Below, piece by piece: positions 1 to 7,829 of a stretch of 53,199 nt of DNA. A program made the position numbers and the translations under genes. Location of the stretch: positions 1-53,199 of the forward strand of contig NZ_JAPONB010000014.1 in NCBI RefSeq assembly GCF_026676115.1. The letters run 5' to 3'. Below the pieces are notes generated by a model. The model was not told the origin of the DNA. It searched no databases and was given only the letters and a program-made list of their open reading frames with translations. Position 1 is the first letter of the stretch. Each line of letters begins with the position of its first letter. Origin of the DNA: Salinimicrobium sp. TH3 (GTDB lineage: Bacteria > Bacteroidota > Bacteroidia > Flavobacteriales > Flavobacteriaceae).

Positions 1-314
1 TAAATCCTGGACCCCTCGGGTAATATTCAAATTACAAGCACCAAATTCCAATAGGGGACAAACAAGAAAAGCTGACGGCGATAGCCGTCAGGGTTTTTGT
101 ATTTCCAGCGATGGATGTAATGAGGATTCTTTAAATCCTGGACCCCTCGGGTAATATTCAAATTACAAGCACCAAATTCCAATAGGGGACAAACAAGAAA
201 AGCTGACGACGATAGTCGGCAGAGCTTTTATATTTCCAGCGATGGATGTAATGAGGATTCTTTAAATCCTATACCCTTCGGGTAAAATTCAAATTTCAAG
301 CACCAATTTCCAAT
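1..314. repeat. 131-bp tandem direct repeat (two full copies plus a partial third)
   Basis: Copies span 1-131 and 132-262, and a diverged partial copy begins at 263. The two full copies are identical except for six substitutions, all within about 23 nt around a hairpin. In copy 1 the hairpin stem is CTGACGGC (72-79) with GCCGTCAG (84-91), loop GATA, followed by a T-run. Copy 2 keeps a stem of the same form with a compensatory G-C to A-T change and one mismatch. Each hairpin is flanked by A-rich and T-rich DNA like an intrinsic terminator. No gene was seen here. The repeat is not CRISPR-like because there are no unique spacers. Confidence 0.9.
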
Positions 315-545
315 ATGATGAAGCAAAGTGATTCCTGCTGGCAGGTTTTTTTAAGTCTTGGTTCCTGGCTCTAGAAGTGGAGGGTCTATATTTTTTTCCG
401 AACAACAATGTTTTCAAGCACCAAATTCCAATATGAAGCAAAGTGATTCCTGCTGGAAGTTTTTTTTAAGTCTTGGTTCCTGGCTCTAGAAGTGGTGCGG
501 TCTTTATTCTTTTTCCGGACAACAATGTTTTCAAGCACCAATTTC
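297..545. repeat. ~118-bp tandem direct repeat abutting the end of the next gene
   Basis: Two copies (297-414 and 415-531) and the first bases of a third (from 532) follow directly on the 131-bp repeat. Both units open with a CAAGCACCAA-type word and contain a GATTCCTGCTGG core, a T-run and TTCCTGGCTCTAGAAGTGG. The first copy has a short CCTGC/GCAGG hairpin before seven Ts, which the second copy has lost. The third, partial copy runs into the stop codon of the minus-strand gene at 544, so the array occupies the 3' flank of that gene. Confidence 0.85.
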
Positions 546-1413
546 ACCAATCCTTTTTCTTCACGTTTTTGATCATCAGGAAAGCGCTCCAAATGGTAAT
601 AATATTAATGGATGGAATAATAAATATCGCCGGAATAACATTTACGTCAGCCATAGCCATAGCAATAACTTTGGCGGTAAGTGCTGTCATTAAAACAGAT
701 AGAAATATTATATAGACAGTCCCATAACTAAAACCCAAAGGAAACTTCTTCATTAAAAAATATCCTACAATAAAACTTATGGGCAATAACAACCCAAGAT
801 CCAGGCCCTGAACAATTAAAGTAGTAAAGTGGTTTAAGTCCGGTGGATAAATAGAACCATCCAACAACGGGGGAATAATAATACTTAACCATAAAAATGC
901 GATAATAACTGAATTCAGTATCAAAAACCAGCCAACAAATTTGTGGGGTGTCTTTGTCGTAAAAACTTCCGTAGCATTATATTGATTAAGCCGATCTACT
1001 GTAAGAAAGAAAGCAAAAAATGTAAGTCCTAGTAAAAAAACATAAGAAAGGAACATAATATTATACATTCCCATGGTAAGGTAAAATAGGTAAGTGACCA
1101 AAAAATAACCTAATGTGCCCGCCAATATGAAATGAGCCTGAATGGATTTCTTTCTGAAGCCCATCAACGAAATTAACAACAATGGAATGGCCAAAAACAA
1201 GGTCACATAATCCTGGGCTATACCTTGTATGGCAACATCTGCAGGCATGTGTTTATAGATTCCCTTGCCGAATATTTTAATAGTTTGTCCACGAATTGAT
1301 TCATGCTCAAATGGTCCCGGACCCTTGTCAGAAAAAATTCCGAATCCCGAAGCAACTCCTGAAATAACAGCGATAAAAAAGACAAGGAGGGAAATAATTT
1401 TATTTTTTCTCAT
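544..1413 (-). CDS. Multi-pass inner-membrane protein of unknown function
   Basis: This 289-residue protein starts at an ATG and has a hydrophobic N-terminal segment (about residues 7-27), then a polar stretch of about 45 residues rich in His, Lys and Gly. Six or seven further hydrophobic helices follow to the C-terminus, which ends in a lysine-rich cytoplasmic tail. No catalytic motif or known transporter signature is visible. The polar region between helices 1 and 2 could be a periplasmic loop. Its 3' end abuts tandem repeats. I do not recognise the family. The long open frame and typical flavobacterial codon use support a real gene. Confidence 0.75.
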   Translation of the reverse strand: MRKNKIISLLVFFIAVISGVASGFGIFSDKGPGPFEHESIRGQTIKIFGKGIYKHMPADVAIQGIAQDYVTLFLAIPLLLISLMGFRKKSIQAHFILAGTLGYFLVTYLFYLTMGMYNIMFLSYVFLLGLTFFAFFLTVDRLNQYNATEVFTTKTPHKFVGWFLILNSVIIAFLWLSIIIPPLLDGSIYPPDLNHFTTLIVQGLDLGLLLPISFIVGYFLMKKFPLGFSYGTVYIIFLSVLMTALTAKVIAMAMADVNVIPAIFIIPSINIITIWSAFLMIKNVKKKDW

Positions 1414-1685
1414 ATAACCTATGCTTTAGTAGGAAATCAAGAATCCCTGAAAATTAGTCATACTTTATCATTTTTGAAAGATAAATATGTAGGAATCAGG
1501 CTTGAAGGCTTAGGTCAGGACTTATTCCAGAGAAACAGCCTGTAAATTTTCTACAACTTAAAATCGGCATAACCTGCGGAAAGATGAAATACACACTTCG
1601 TTGTGTTAATAATATTAACTAACTTTCCCCTTCAGTTTCTTCCCTACAGGATCCTGTTTTCCAGAAGCACTATATTTTTCCCTAC

Positions 1686-2164
1686 ATGGCGAAAGCAGAC
1701 ATTGATTTTGAAAAAGAACTTCGGGATGCGGCGAACAAATTGCGCGGCGCGGTATCTGAGAATAACAATAAAAACTACAACCTTCCCCTTGTTTTCGTAA
1801 AGCACCTTAGCGAACGCTATGAGGCAATAACAAAGGTGAGAAAAATGTACGGCAGCATATGGTAGATAATTCTATGATGGATGCCATTGTGCGCCTGCCC
1901 GATAAGCTGTTCCTTACCACCGGAATCCCCGCCTGCCTTTTTATCCTGAGCAAAAACCGTGAAGGAAAAGACGGCACCCACCGCGAACGCAACAACGAGA
2001 TCCTGTTCCCGGACGCCTTTATAATGGGCACTATGGCCAGCAGGAAACGGCGGATTTTTAATGACGATACTACCAGTCAGGAGCAAATGAAAATACCGAT
2101 GTACAAACTAAAGTTGAACATAAAGGAAAATAACATTTCAGAAACCATTGAAAAAAAACTTTAA
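1686..2164 (+). pseudogene. hsdM: Decayed type I restriction-modification methylase (HsdM) remnant
   Basis: Two fragments of an HsdM N6-adenine methylase lie side by side in different frames. An ATG at 1686 opens a 59-codon frame (stop 1863-1865) with the HsdM N-terminal signature (ADIDFEKELRDAANKLRG, then LPLVFVKHLSERYE). A second frame, readable from about 1823 and containing an ATG at 1859, carries the C-terminal methylase region VRQHMVDNSMMDAIVRLPDK, then FLTTGIPACLFILSKNR and RERNNEILFPDAF. The central part of the enzyme, including the NPPF catalytic motif, is missing. The tail after about residue 75 of the second frame no longer resembles HsdM, which suggests a second deletion or substitution. 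No hsdS or hsdR is present nearby. The family identification rests on remembered HsdM motifs. Confidence 0.8.
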
Positions 2165-2172
2165 ACTAAATA

Positions 2173-2817
2173 ATGAAAAATTATTTCTTCGCTTTTTTAC
2201 TTCTTACGAGTTTTTATTCCTACTCCCAAAGTCCCTCTGATCTTTTTAATATAGGAAAAGGTATTTCCCAAAGTTCAATTCAGGATAAATTAGAGAAACG
2301 CTGGTTTTCCAATGTTGAAGTGGAATTTGGAGTAAATAATGAAGTCAGGTATGACTATTCCCTATATGATAACAATGGAAAGCCTTTAGGAGGAAGTAGT
2401 GCCGAATTAGAAAATAAAGTTTCATATGGCATTTTATATAACATTAACTATCCCATTTTAAACAAGTTGAGCATAGGTGCTGTAGGTGGTTTTCAACACC
2501 AGGTTCAGCAAAATATTTCGGCATTAAAACTAGGAGGAATTCTCAGATATCATTTTGTTAATTACGAAAGCGTAAATATTAATTTGATGACTGCTTATAA
2601 TATTGCTTTAAGCGACAATATAGATAGTGAGATGGGAAATGTGCGTCTTGGGCTTCAATTCCCCATCGCAAGAACAGATACTTTTATTTGGAATTTGAAC
2701 GTCTTTGGAGACTATAATTACTACATCTACAAAGAACCCATTTTAAATGAAAATAATGAAAGACCGGATAATATCCTGTTCAGATCTTATGGAGTAAGTT
2801 TAGGAATTCAGTTCTAG
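2173..2817 (+). CDS. Exported, probable outer-membrane beta-barrel protein
   Basis: The 214-residue product begins with a Sec signal peptide (about residues 1-19, ending SYS-QS). The remainder is rich in alternating polar and aromatic residues and ends in phenylalanine (GVSLGIQF), the usual C-terminal signature of an outer-membrane barrel. Repeated Tyr/Asn-rich hairpin segments fit a small barrel of about eight strands. It lies 8 bp after the hsdM remnant and could have been acquired with or after its decay. No enzymatic motif is visible, and function is unknown. Confidence 0.7.
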   Translation: MKNYFFAFLLLTSFYSYSQSPSDLFNIGKGISQSSIQDKLEKRWFSNVEVEFGVNNEVRYDYSLYDNNGKPLGGSSAELENKVSYGILYNINYPILNKLSIGAVGGFQHQVQQNISALKLGGILRYHFVNYESVNINLMTAYNIALSDNIDSEMGNVRLGLQFPIARTDTFIWNLNVFGDYNYYIYKEPILNENNERPDNILFRSYGVSLGIQF

Positions 2818-2920
2818 AAAGGTAAAAAACATAATATAATTCTATCAAAAACAAATGCTTGATCCTGGTTCGAATCGCACTTTTTTGAACGGGATGTGGT
2901 GCGTAAACTAAAACAAGAAA

Positions 2921-3742
2921 ATGAAAAAATACATTTACACTTTTATCCTATTTCAGTTCGTAAGCCTTTTAACCTTTTCCCAGGAAATTGTCATGAGTGG
3001 ATTGTTGATCGATTCTGAAACAAATAATCCCGTTGAATTTGCAAACATTGGCGTAATCGATAAAAATAAAGGCACCGTTTCTGACCTGGAAGGAAAATTC
3101 AGGATAAAGTTGCCCCATGGGTTTGCAGGTGACAGTCTCACAATTAGTCACGTCATATATAAATCCGTAAAAATCCCTATCAAAAATTCTAAGAAAATGG
3201 TTATTACACTTCAACCAATTGAAAATCAATTATCTGAGGTTGTAGTTACAAACAGAAAGAAGAAAAACAGAAAAATTGGGGTTAAAAGCTATAATCCATT
3301 GTTATGGGTGAGTACAGTCTCAGATGAAATGGACATTATCGAAAGTTCAAAACAAATTAAAATTCCTAATAATAGAACCGTCAGGGTGAAGCATGTAAAT
3401 TTTTATTTAAGACAGGGATTTGAAACAGATAGTGCTTTTGTTAGAGTTAATTTTTATAAAGACCTTGACGGTTCCCCCGGTGAAAAAATAGTATTTGAGA
3501 ATATTATACAACGTAAGCAAGTAGAGCAAGGCTGGGTAAATATTAATCTTGAAAAACATTCGGTTTATCTTGATGAAGATTTCTTTGTGGGAGTCGAAAT
3601 TATTCCGGATTTCAAAAAACCACGGGAAATTTATATGGGAGCTATTCTAACCAAAGGAAAAGGTTTTATGAGAACAAGTAGTCTTGGGAAATGGGAAAAA
3701 GTCAATGGGGCCCAATCAATTAATGTAGAAGTAGAATATTAA
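2921..3742 (+). CDS. Exported protein with a stand-alone carboxypeptidase-regulatory-like domain
   Basis: A signal peptide (about residues 1-20) precedes a CarboxypepD_reg-like beta-sandwich at about 22-105, with the family hallmarks SGLLIDSETNNPVEFANIGV, G-T-V-S-D-L-E-G-K-F and an I-x-LQP ending. In Bacteroidota this domain usually forms the N-terminus of SusC/TonB-dependent receptors. Here no plug or barrel follows. Instead there are about 165 residues with a beta-rich pattern and many aromatic and charged residues (about 110-273) that I do not recognise. It is probably periplasmic or surface-associated. The neighbours give no functional clue. Confidence 0.75.
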   Translation: MKKYIYTFILFQFVSLLTFSQEIVMSGLLIDSETNNPVEFANIGVIDKNKGTVSDLEGKFRIKLPHGFAGDSLTISHVIYKSVKIPIKNSKKMVITLQPIENQLSEVVVTNRKKKNRKIGVKSYNPLLWVSTVSDEMDIIESSKQIKIPNNRTVRVKHVNFYLRQGFETDSAFVRVNFYKDLDGSPGEKIVFENIIQRKQVEQGWVNINLEKHSVYLDEDFFVGVEIIPDFKKPREIYMGAILTKGKGFMRTSSLGKWEKVNGAQSINVEVEY

Positions 3743-3996
3743 AAGTTTGTCGGTTAACACTAAAGGATACTCGAGGATAAAATAAACCCGATCATTAGAA
3801 AAATAAAAAATAACCCAATTGAGCCTAAAAAAAAGAAGTATATCTGGATTCAGATTAGAAACAAATACTAATTCTTATCCCGCTATTAAGAATTTCTGGC
3901 CTGGATCTATGTGTTATCTTTCGGGGAACCTGTACTGCATGTCTAAATAGAAGTAACGTAAATACCTCTTGTATTTTCAGCGGCCTTTGTAATGAA
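3743..3996. other. Intergenic region between convergent genes, no gene seen
   Basis: This 254-bp AT-rich stretch separates the 3' ends of two convergent genes. I found no convincing reading frame, tRNA or strong terminator hairpin. It is non-coding as far as can be seen. Confidence 0.5.
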
Positions 3997-5112
3997 TCAG
4001 GATCTGAAATTTAAGAAAAAGGTGGTTCCGCCGTCCACTTCACTTTCTACTTGTATATTACCTCCCAGGCTGTTCATGTAGTTATTTACAAGATACAGGC
4101 CTATGCCTTTACTGTCCTGGTGATCATGAAATCTTTGATGTAAGCCAAAGATCTTCCCATCAGCCTTTTCCATGTCCATGCCACGTCCGTTGTCAGAAAA
4201 GATTACAGTCGAAAAATTACCTGAAATTTTTGATTTAATACTAATTTTTGGCGGGACCCCCGCCCTTGAATATTTTATGGAATTCGAGATTAAATTCAGG
4301 AAGATGCTATGAAGGTAAAATGGATTGAATTTTATCTCCGGCACTTCTGAAAAATCGATATTAAAAGATGTTCGTGAATTATCGATCAAAGCTTTTAAAG
4401 GTCCCAAAGTATTTTCCAGAGTATTCTCTAGACTAACCTTTTCAACTTTTACGTTCAGTTTGTCTTCTTCGTTTAGAACTTCAAGATGTGTATTTAGAGT
4501 ATTGTTCAGCTGGAAAGCTGAAGCCTCTAGTAGGTCCAAATAAAACAGGGTATCTTCATCCTGAATTGTTGAAGTATCTATAAGGCTAAAAATAGAAATG
4601 AAATTACTTACCGGAGACCGAAGGTCGTGGGAAGTGGTGTAGGACAATTGTTTGAATTCGGCATTTACTTTAGTAAGTTTAGCTAGAAGCATATTTCGCT
4701 CTTCCTCCAGCTTTTTTATATGGGATATATTCTTTGCAATGGCGTAGATAAGTTCTTCAGATGGTTCCGGGATGGAGGTCCAGGTAAGCCAGACAATCTC
4801 CCCCGACTTAGTGATATACCTGTTTTCAAAGTTCAACAGAGGAACTTTTTTTTTCAATTGATCTCTGTGGCTCGAAGTGATACTTCGGTCTCCGGGATAA
4901 ATATATTCGCTTATTGGTTTTGAAAATAATTCTTCTTCTGTGTAACCCAATAATTTCAGAAAAGCAGGATTTACTCTTTTAAAATAACCGTCATAACCGG
5001 CAATACAGAGAAAGTCTGACGTTGATTCAAAAAAAGGTTCGATTTTGAATTGATTATCAATTTTTGCGGTGGGGTGATGAGTAGTAGACATAGTATTGGA
5101 ATGGGTTTTCAT
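3997..5112 (-). CDS. PAS-domain sensor histidine kinase
   Basis: The ATG at 5112 is preferred to an upstream TTG and gives 371 residues. A PAS domain covers about 25-130 (SDFLCIAGYDGYFKRVNPAF, GYTEEEL), followed by a short coiled coil rich in Glu and Lys. The HisKA helix has SHDLRSPVSNF with phospho-acceptor His162. The HATPase_c domain has an N-box with Asn273 and Asn277 (LNLISNSIKYS), a G1 box SDNGRGMD and a G2 box SKGIGLYLV. There is no membrane segment, so it should be a cytoplasmic sensor. No response regulator is adjacent on the same strand; the LytTR regulator at 6302 is not the usual partner type. Confidence 0.93.
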   Translation of the reverse strand: MKTHSNTMSTTHHPTAKIDNQFKIEPFFESTSDFLCIAGYDGYFKRVNPAFLKLLGYTEEELFSKPISEYIYPGDRSITSSHRDQLKKKVPLLNFENRYITKSGEIVWLTWTSIPEPSEELIYAIAKNISHIKKLEEERNMLLAKLTKVNAEFKQLSYTTSHDLRSPVSNFISIFSLIDTSTIQDEDTLFYLDLLEASAFQLNNTLNTHLEVLNEEDKLNVKVEKVSLENTLENTLGPLKALIDNSRTSFNIDFSEVPEIKFNPFYLHSIFLNLISNSIKYSRAGVPPKISIKSKISGNFSTVIFSDNGRGMDMEKADGKIFGLHQRFHDHQDSKGIGLYLVNNYMNSLGGNIQVESEVDGGTTFFLNFRS

Positions 5113-5494
5113 TAGGCAGTATCCTTTGGACAATTATTGCTTCCGGAGCTTATCCCAGAGGAATAATGATTTGCAGTAATCCCATTTTTTCAATCTTGCT
5201 GTTCTTCATTATATGCTACTAAGATAGATTTTTTCTTTCAATACCTTACTTGCAGTGACATTAGGTTAATATTTGTTTCTACTGCAGCCATTTGAGGGAC
5301 TGTATGCTCTTTAGCCTGCTATTGCCAAGGCAGGATTTTCAAATCCATGTGTATAAAGTGGCTCCCGGTTACTACTTTCGGGCTATTCATATCACAACTA
5401 TTAAAGAGGCTGTCATCTAGTGTAAATTTGAAGGAAATTTTGACGGGCTGAGGTAAAACTCAGGTTTCAAAAATCACTAATTAAAGCTGTTATT
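5113..5494. other. Divergent intergenic region upstream of the kinase and an exported protein
   Basis: This 382-bp non-coding stretch lies between divergently transcribed genes and must hold both promoters. A TAAATTTG element at 5423-5430 matches the Bacteroidota -7 consensus and is oriented toward the gene at 5495, but no TTG-type -33 element sits at the right distance. No small reading frame or strong secondary structure is evident. Confidence 0.45.
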
Positions 5495-6046
5495 ATGAGA
5501 AATTTTTTTGTTTCCCTTATGATCCTAATGTGGGCAGGAATTGGCAATGCTCAATTTACTGAACTCAAAGAAGCCCGTGTAGGGTTTGATCCTGTTTTAC
5601 CTGAAATTACGGTAGATGGTGAAAATTATATCTTTAAAATAGAAGAAAAATATACTGGAGAGTTTGAAAAAGATCCTGTTGCTTTTCTTGATAAGTACTG
5701 CAATATAGAAGCCTTTATTGATCTTGTGCAGGATGGAAAAACCTTGGAATACCAGGTAGAGGTTCAGAGTACAAAAGGCAGGATGAAGGCTAAGTATTGT
5801 AAAGAAGGAAATTTGCAAAGGGTTTCTTACAGGCTGAAAAATGTTCTGCTTCCAGCCAGTTTGCAGAGAGACATATACAGCAAATATGAAGGTTGGAATA
5901 TGACCAGAAATTTACATATTGCAAGAGGAGTAGATGGGGATGTACAGAAAGAGTACTATAAGATTCGCCTGGAGCAGGGGGATAAGGTGCAGAAATTAAA
6001 GATCGACGTAAATGATGTGAAGCCAATAGAAATTTCGAGCTTGTAA
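5495..6046 (+). CDS. Exported protein of unknown function
   Basis: The 183-residue protein starts with a signal peptide (about residues 1-19, MRNFFVSLMILMWAGIGNA then QF). The mature part is predicted beta-rich with many charged residues, two Cys at about 68 and 103, and no recognised motif. It is followed by two strong structured elements (6073-6166 and 6196-6233), so it is probably transcribed alone. It lies between a histidine kinase and a LytTR regulator, but no functional link can be shown. Confidence 0.7.
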   Translation: MRNFFVSLMILMWAGIGNAQFTELKEARVGFDPVLPEITVDGENYIFKIEEKYTGEFEKDPVAFLDKYCNIEAFIDLVQDGKTLEYQVEVQSTKGRMKAKYCKEGNLQRVSYRLKNVLLPASLQRDIYSKYEGWNMTRNLHIARGVDGDVQKEYYKIRLEQGDKVQKLKIDVNDVKPIEISSL

Positions 6047-6072
6047 AAATTAAAAATTGAGGCTCGTTTAAG

Positions 6073-6166
6073 GACTGTCAAAGAAGGAATTCATTTTGCA
6101 CTCAACAGGTGCAGGGTCTCTACATTAGTGGAGACGAAGGGGGGATGAATATTTTTTTTGACAGTC
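6073..6166. other. Branched palindromic element (structured RNA, terminator or small non-autonomous repeat)
   Basis: A closing stem pairs GACTGTCAAAGAA (6073-6085) with TTTTTTGACAGTC (6154-6166), giving 13 bp with one G-T wobble. Inside it are ATTCAT (6089-6094) with ATGAAT (6145-6150), a TGCAC/GTGCA hairpin (6097-6101 with 6109-6113) and a GTCTCTAC/GTGGAGAC hairpin (6116-6123 with 6128-6135, loop ATTA). The nested helices form a cloverleaf-like fold. It could be an untranslated structured RNA or terminator of the upstream gene, or a terminal-inverted-repeat mini-element. It resembles no RNA family I know. Confidence 0.55.
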
Positions 6167-6195
6167 TTTTCTATTTAATTGGATTTTGAATAAAG

Positions 6196-6233
6196 GGACC
6201 AGAAAGAGTAAATTTTTATGCTCTTTTTGGTCC
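6196..6233 (+). terminator. Strong hairpin, probable intrinsic terminator
   Basis: GGACCAGAAAGAG (6196-6208) pairs with CTCTTTTTGGTCC (6221-6233) over 13 bp with one G-T wobble, with a 12-nt loop. It is followed by ATTTTCTTATTT. It likely ends transcription from the exported-protein gene before the LytTR regulator. Confidence 0.65.
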
Positions 6234-6263
6234 ATTTTCTTATTTAAATGGGACTAAAAAATG

Positions 6264-6271
6264 TAAATTTG
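6264..6271 (+). promoter_or_regulatory. -7 promoter element upstream of the LytTR regulator
   Basis: TAAATTTG matches TAnnTTTG and lies 30 bp before the TTG start at 6302. No TTG-type -33 element is present at 19-21 nt upstream, so the promoter may be weak or need an activator. Confidence 0.45.
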
Positions 6272-6301
6272 AACAGGAAATAATTAATTAAGCTTTGGCC
6301 T

Positions 6302-7057
6302 TTGAAAGCTTTAATAATAGACGATGAAGCCCTCGCACGAAAGCGGGTGATCAACCTTTTAAACAAGGTTCCGGAAATTGAGGTTTTGGGAGAATGCGCC
6401 AGTGGAAAAATTGCAGTCGAACAAATCAATTCCCTCAGCCCCGACCTTATCTTCCTGGATCTTGAAATGAAAGATATGGATGGTTTTGAGGTCCTTGAAA
6501 AGATCGAAATTTCTCCCCGTCCCGCAATTGTTTTTCTCACAGCACACAATCCCGATGCTTCCAGGGTTTTTGATGCAAATGTGTGTGATCTTCTTTTAAA
6601 ACCATTTAAAGAGGAACGATTCTACAAAACAGTTTCTAAGGTGCTCAACACTGTGCTTCACGAAGAGCTTGATATTGATAGCAAGATCCAGAACCTGTTA
6701 GGATTTTACACCAATCGTTCTACCGGAACCATTTTTAAAATTCCTGTGAAACAGGGAAATAAAACAATCCTTGTTGATCCGCGGGATATTCTTTACATCA
6801 TCTCCTCGGGTTGTTATGCCGAGATCTATACTCACAGTAAAAAATACCTACTTAGGGAATCCTTATGTGCCCTGGATGAAATTCTCGATCCTAATTTGTT
6901 CTTCAGAATACATCGATCGGCTATTGTGAACCTGGATCACGTGAAAGAACTGGTGCATTCAGAATATGGTGAAATTGACGCAAAGATGGCCGACGGCCGA
7001 CTCTTGCATACAAGTAAAGCTCAAAAGAAACCATTTTTAGAGAAACTTGGAATCTGA
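6302..7057 (+). CDS. LytTR-family response regulator
   Basis: The 251-residue protein uses a TTG start, since no in-frame ATG precedes the conserved MKALIIDDEALARKRV opening. The receiver domain (about 1-120) has acidic residues Asp7/Asp8, phospho-acceptor Asp53 (FLDLEM), Thr80 and Lys100 (LLLKPF). The LytTR DNA-binding domain (about 145-248) has the family pattern with FFRIHRSAIVNLDHVKEL. It should bind direct-repeat DNA as a phosphorylation-dependent activator. LytS-type 5TM kinases normally pair with this class. None is in the window, so it is an orphan here. Confidence 0.93.
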   Translation: MKALIIDDEALARKRVINLLNKVPEIEVLGECASGKIAVEQINSLSPDLIFLDLEMKDMDGFEVLEKIEISPRPAIVFLTAHNPDASRVFDANVCDLLLKPFKEERFYKTVSKVLNTVLHEELDIDSKIQNLLGFYTNRSTGTIFKIPVKQGNKTILVDPRDILYIISSGCYAEIYTHSKKYLLRESLCALDEILDPNLFFRIHRSAIVNLDHVKELVHSEYGEIDAKMADGRLLHTSKAQKKPFLEKLGI

Positions 7058-7143
7058 AGGAGACCAAGGTTCAGGAACATTTTTCTTTTGGTTATCCTAT
7101 TTCCAATCTCACATTGGATTTTCCATTTTTGCTCCCTCTCAGT

Positions 7144-7188
7144 TATGACCGACCTCATAAAATTCGGGAATTAAATTGGGCATCTTTG
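7144..7188 (+). promoter_or_regulatory. CRP-type box plus -7 element, hemerythrin operon promoter
   Basis: A near-palindrome TATGAC-CGAC-CTCATA (7144-7159) is followed after exactly 21 nt by CATCTTTG (7181-7188), one base off TAnnTTTG. If the first base of the -7 element is -12, the box centres at -41.5. The spacing equals that at the promoters of tauE, the doxX/dsrE operon, the cstB-like gene and rrf2. This is the weakest match of the five boxes. Confidence 0.5.
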
Positions 7189-7206
7189 TCCTATTAGCCG
7201 TATTTT

Positions 7207-7368
7207 ATGGAAGAAAAGGATCAAATTAAATCTACCAAAGCTGCTTCCGAAGTAAAAGAACCAGTGAAGCTTTGCAATATTTGTGGCGAGCTAAGGAATA
7301 AACCACTGGGAAAGAAGAAGCCGGGACGAAAAAAGAGTAATGGAAAAGAAGAAACCGATAAAACGTAA
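7207..7368 (+). CDS. Small basic CxxC protein (53 aa)
   Basis: An ATG 18 nt after the predicted -7 element opens a 53-codon frame whose last 29 nt overlap the start of the hemerythrin gene at 7340, which suggests translational coupling. The product has a Lys/Glu-rich N-terminus, a CNIC motif (Cys23, Cys26) and a very basic C-terminal half (KPLGKKKPGRKK). The single CxxC could bind zinc as a dimer or be redox active, and the basic tail could bind nucleic acid. I do not recognise the family. Support is position, spacing and overlap, not homology. Confidence 0.55.
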   Translation: MEEKDQIKSTKAASEVKEPVKLCNICGELRNKPLGKKKPGRKKSNGKEETDKT

Positions 7369-7819
7369 TGAAGCCCTAAAGCCTTTAAGTCGTGAACATC
7401 ATCACGGCCTGTTGTTGTGCTGGAAAATAAGACAGGGAATAAAGATGCAGGTTGAGCCCGAGCGTATTAAAAGCTATACTGACTGGTTCAAAAGCAAGTA
7501 CCTCTATCCCCATTTTGAGGCCGAAGAAAAATTTGTCTTTCCTGTTTTAGGAGATGAAAATCCATTTGTAAAAAAAGCTCTTGCCGAACACCGGAGGCTC
7601 AGGAGACTATTCAACCAACAGTCGGAAATTTTTAAGGCTTTGAGTCTTATAGAGGAAGAGCTCGAAAAGCATATAAGATTTGAGGAACGTATTGTGTTCA
7701 ACGAGGTGCAACAGGCGGCTACTCCCGGACAGTTTGAAGAGATCCAGAAGAAACATCATGCCATTGCTTTCTCAGATGACATTTGGGAAGATAAGTTTTG
7801 GATTATAAAAGGGAAATAA
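7340..7819 (+). CDS. Hemerythrin-like (HHE) protein
   Basis: This 159-residue four-helix protein has all expected non-heme diiron ligands: His20 (SREHHHG), His58 and Glu62 (HFEAEEKFVFP), His84 (EHRRL) and His111 with Glu115 (HIRFEERIVF). HHE proteins bind O2 or NO or deliver iron, and are often under NO- or redox-responsive regulators. It overlaps the preceding small CxxC gene and is 10 bp from a paralogous gene, so the three are probably one transcript. A CRP-type box lies upstream of the operon. No SD sequence is evident, as usual in this phylum. Confidence 0.88.
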   Translation: MEKKKPIKRNEALKPLSREHHHGLLLCWKIRQGIKMQVEPERIKSYTDWFKSKYLYPHFEAEEKFVFPVLGDENPFVKKALAEHRRLRRLFNQQSEIFKALSLIEEELEKHIRFEERIVFNEVQQAATPGQFEEIQKKHHAIAFSDDIWEDKFWIIKGK

Positions 7820-7829
7820 AAACAGGAGC

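Noticed and set aside
1-545. CRISPR array
   Set aside because: Units are 131 and about 118 bp in direct tandem without unique spacers, and no cas genes are in the window.
1603-1800. 65-residue reading frame overlapping the hsdM N-terminal fragment
   Set aside because: It is out of frame with the clear HsdM sequence and has no recognisable features.
2864-2884. Possible tRNA fragment containing GGTTCGAATC
   Set aside because: The T-arm core is present, but the flanking bases do not pair as a T-stem, and no acceptor, D- or anticodon arm is present. Treated as chance or an unrecognisable remnant.
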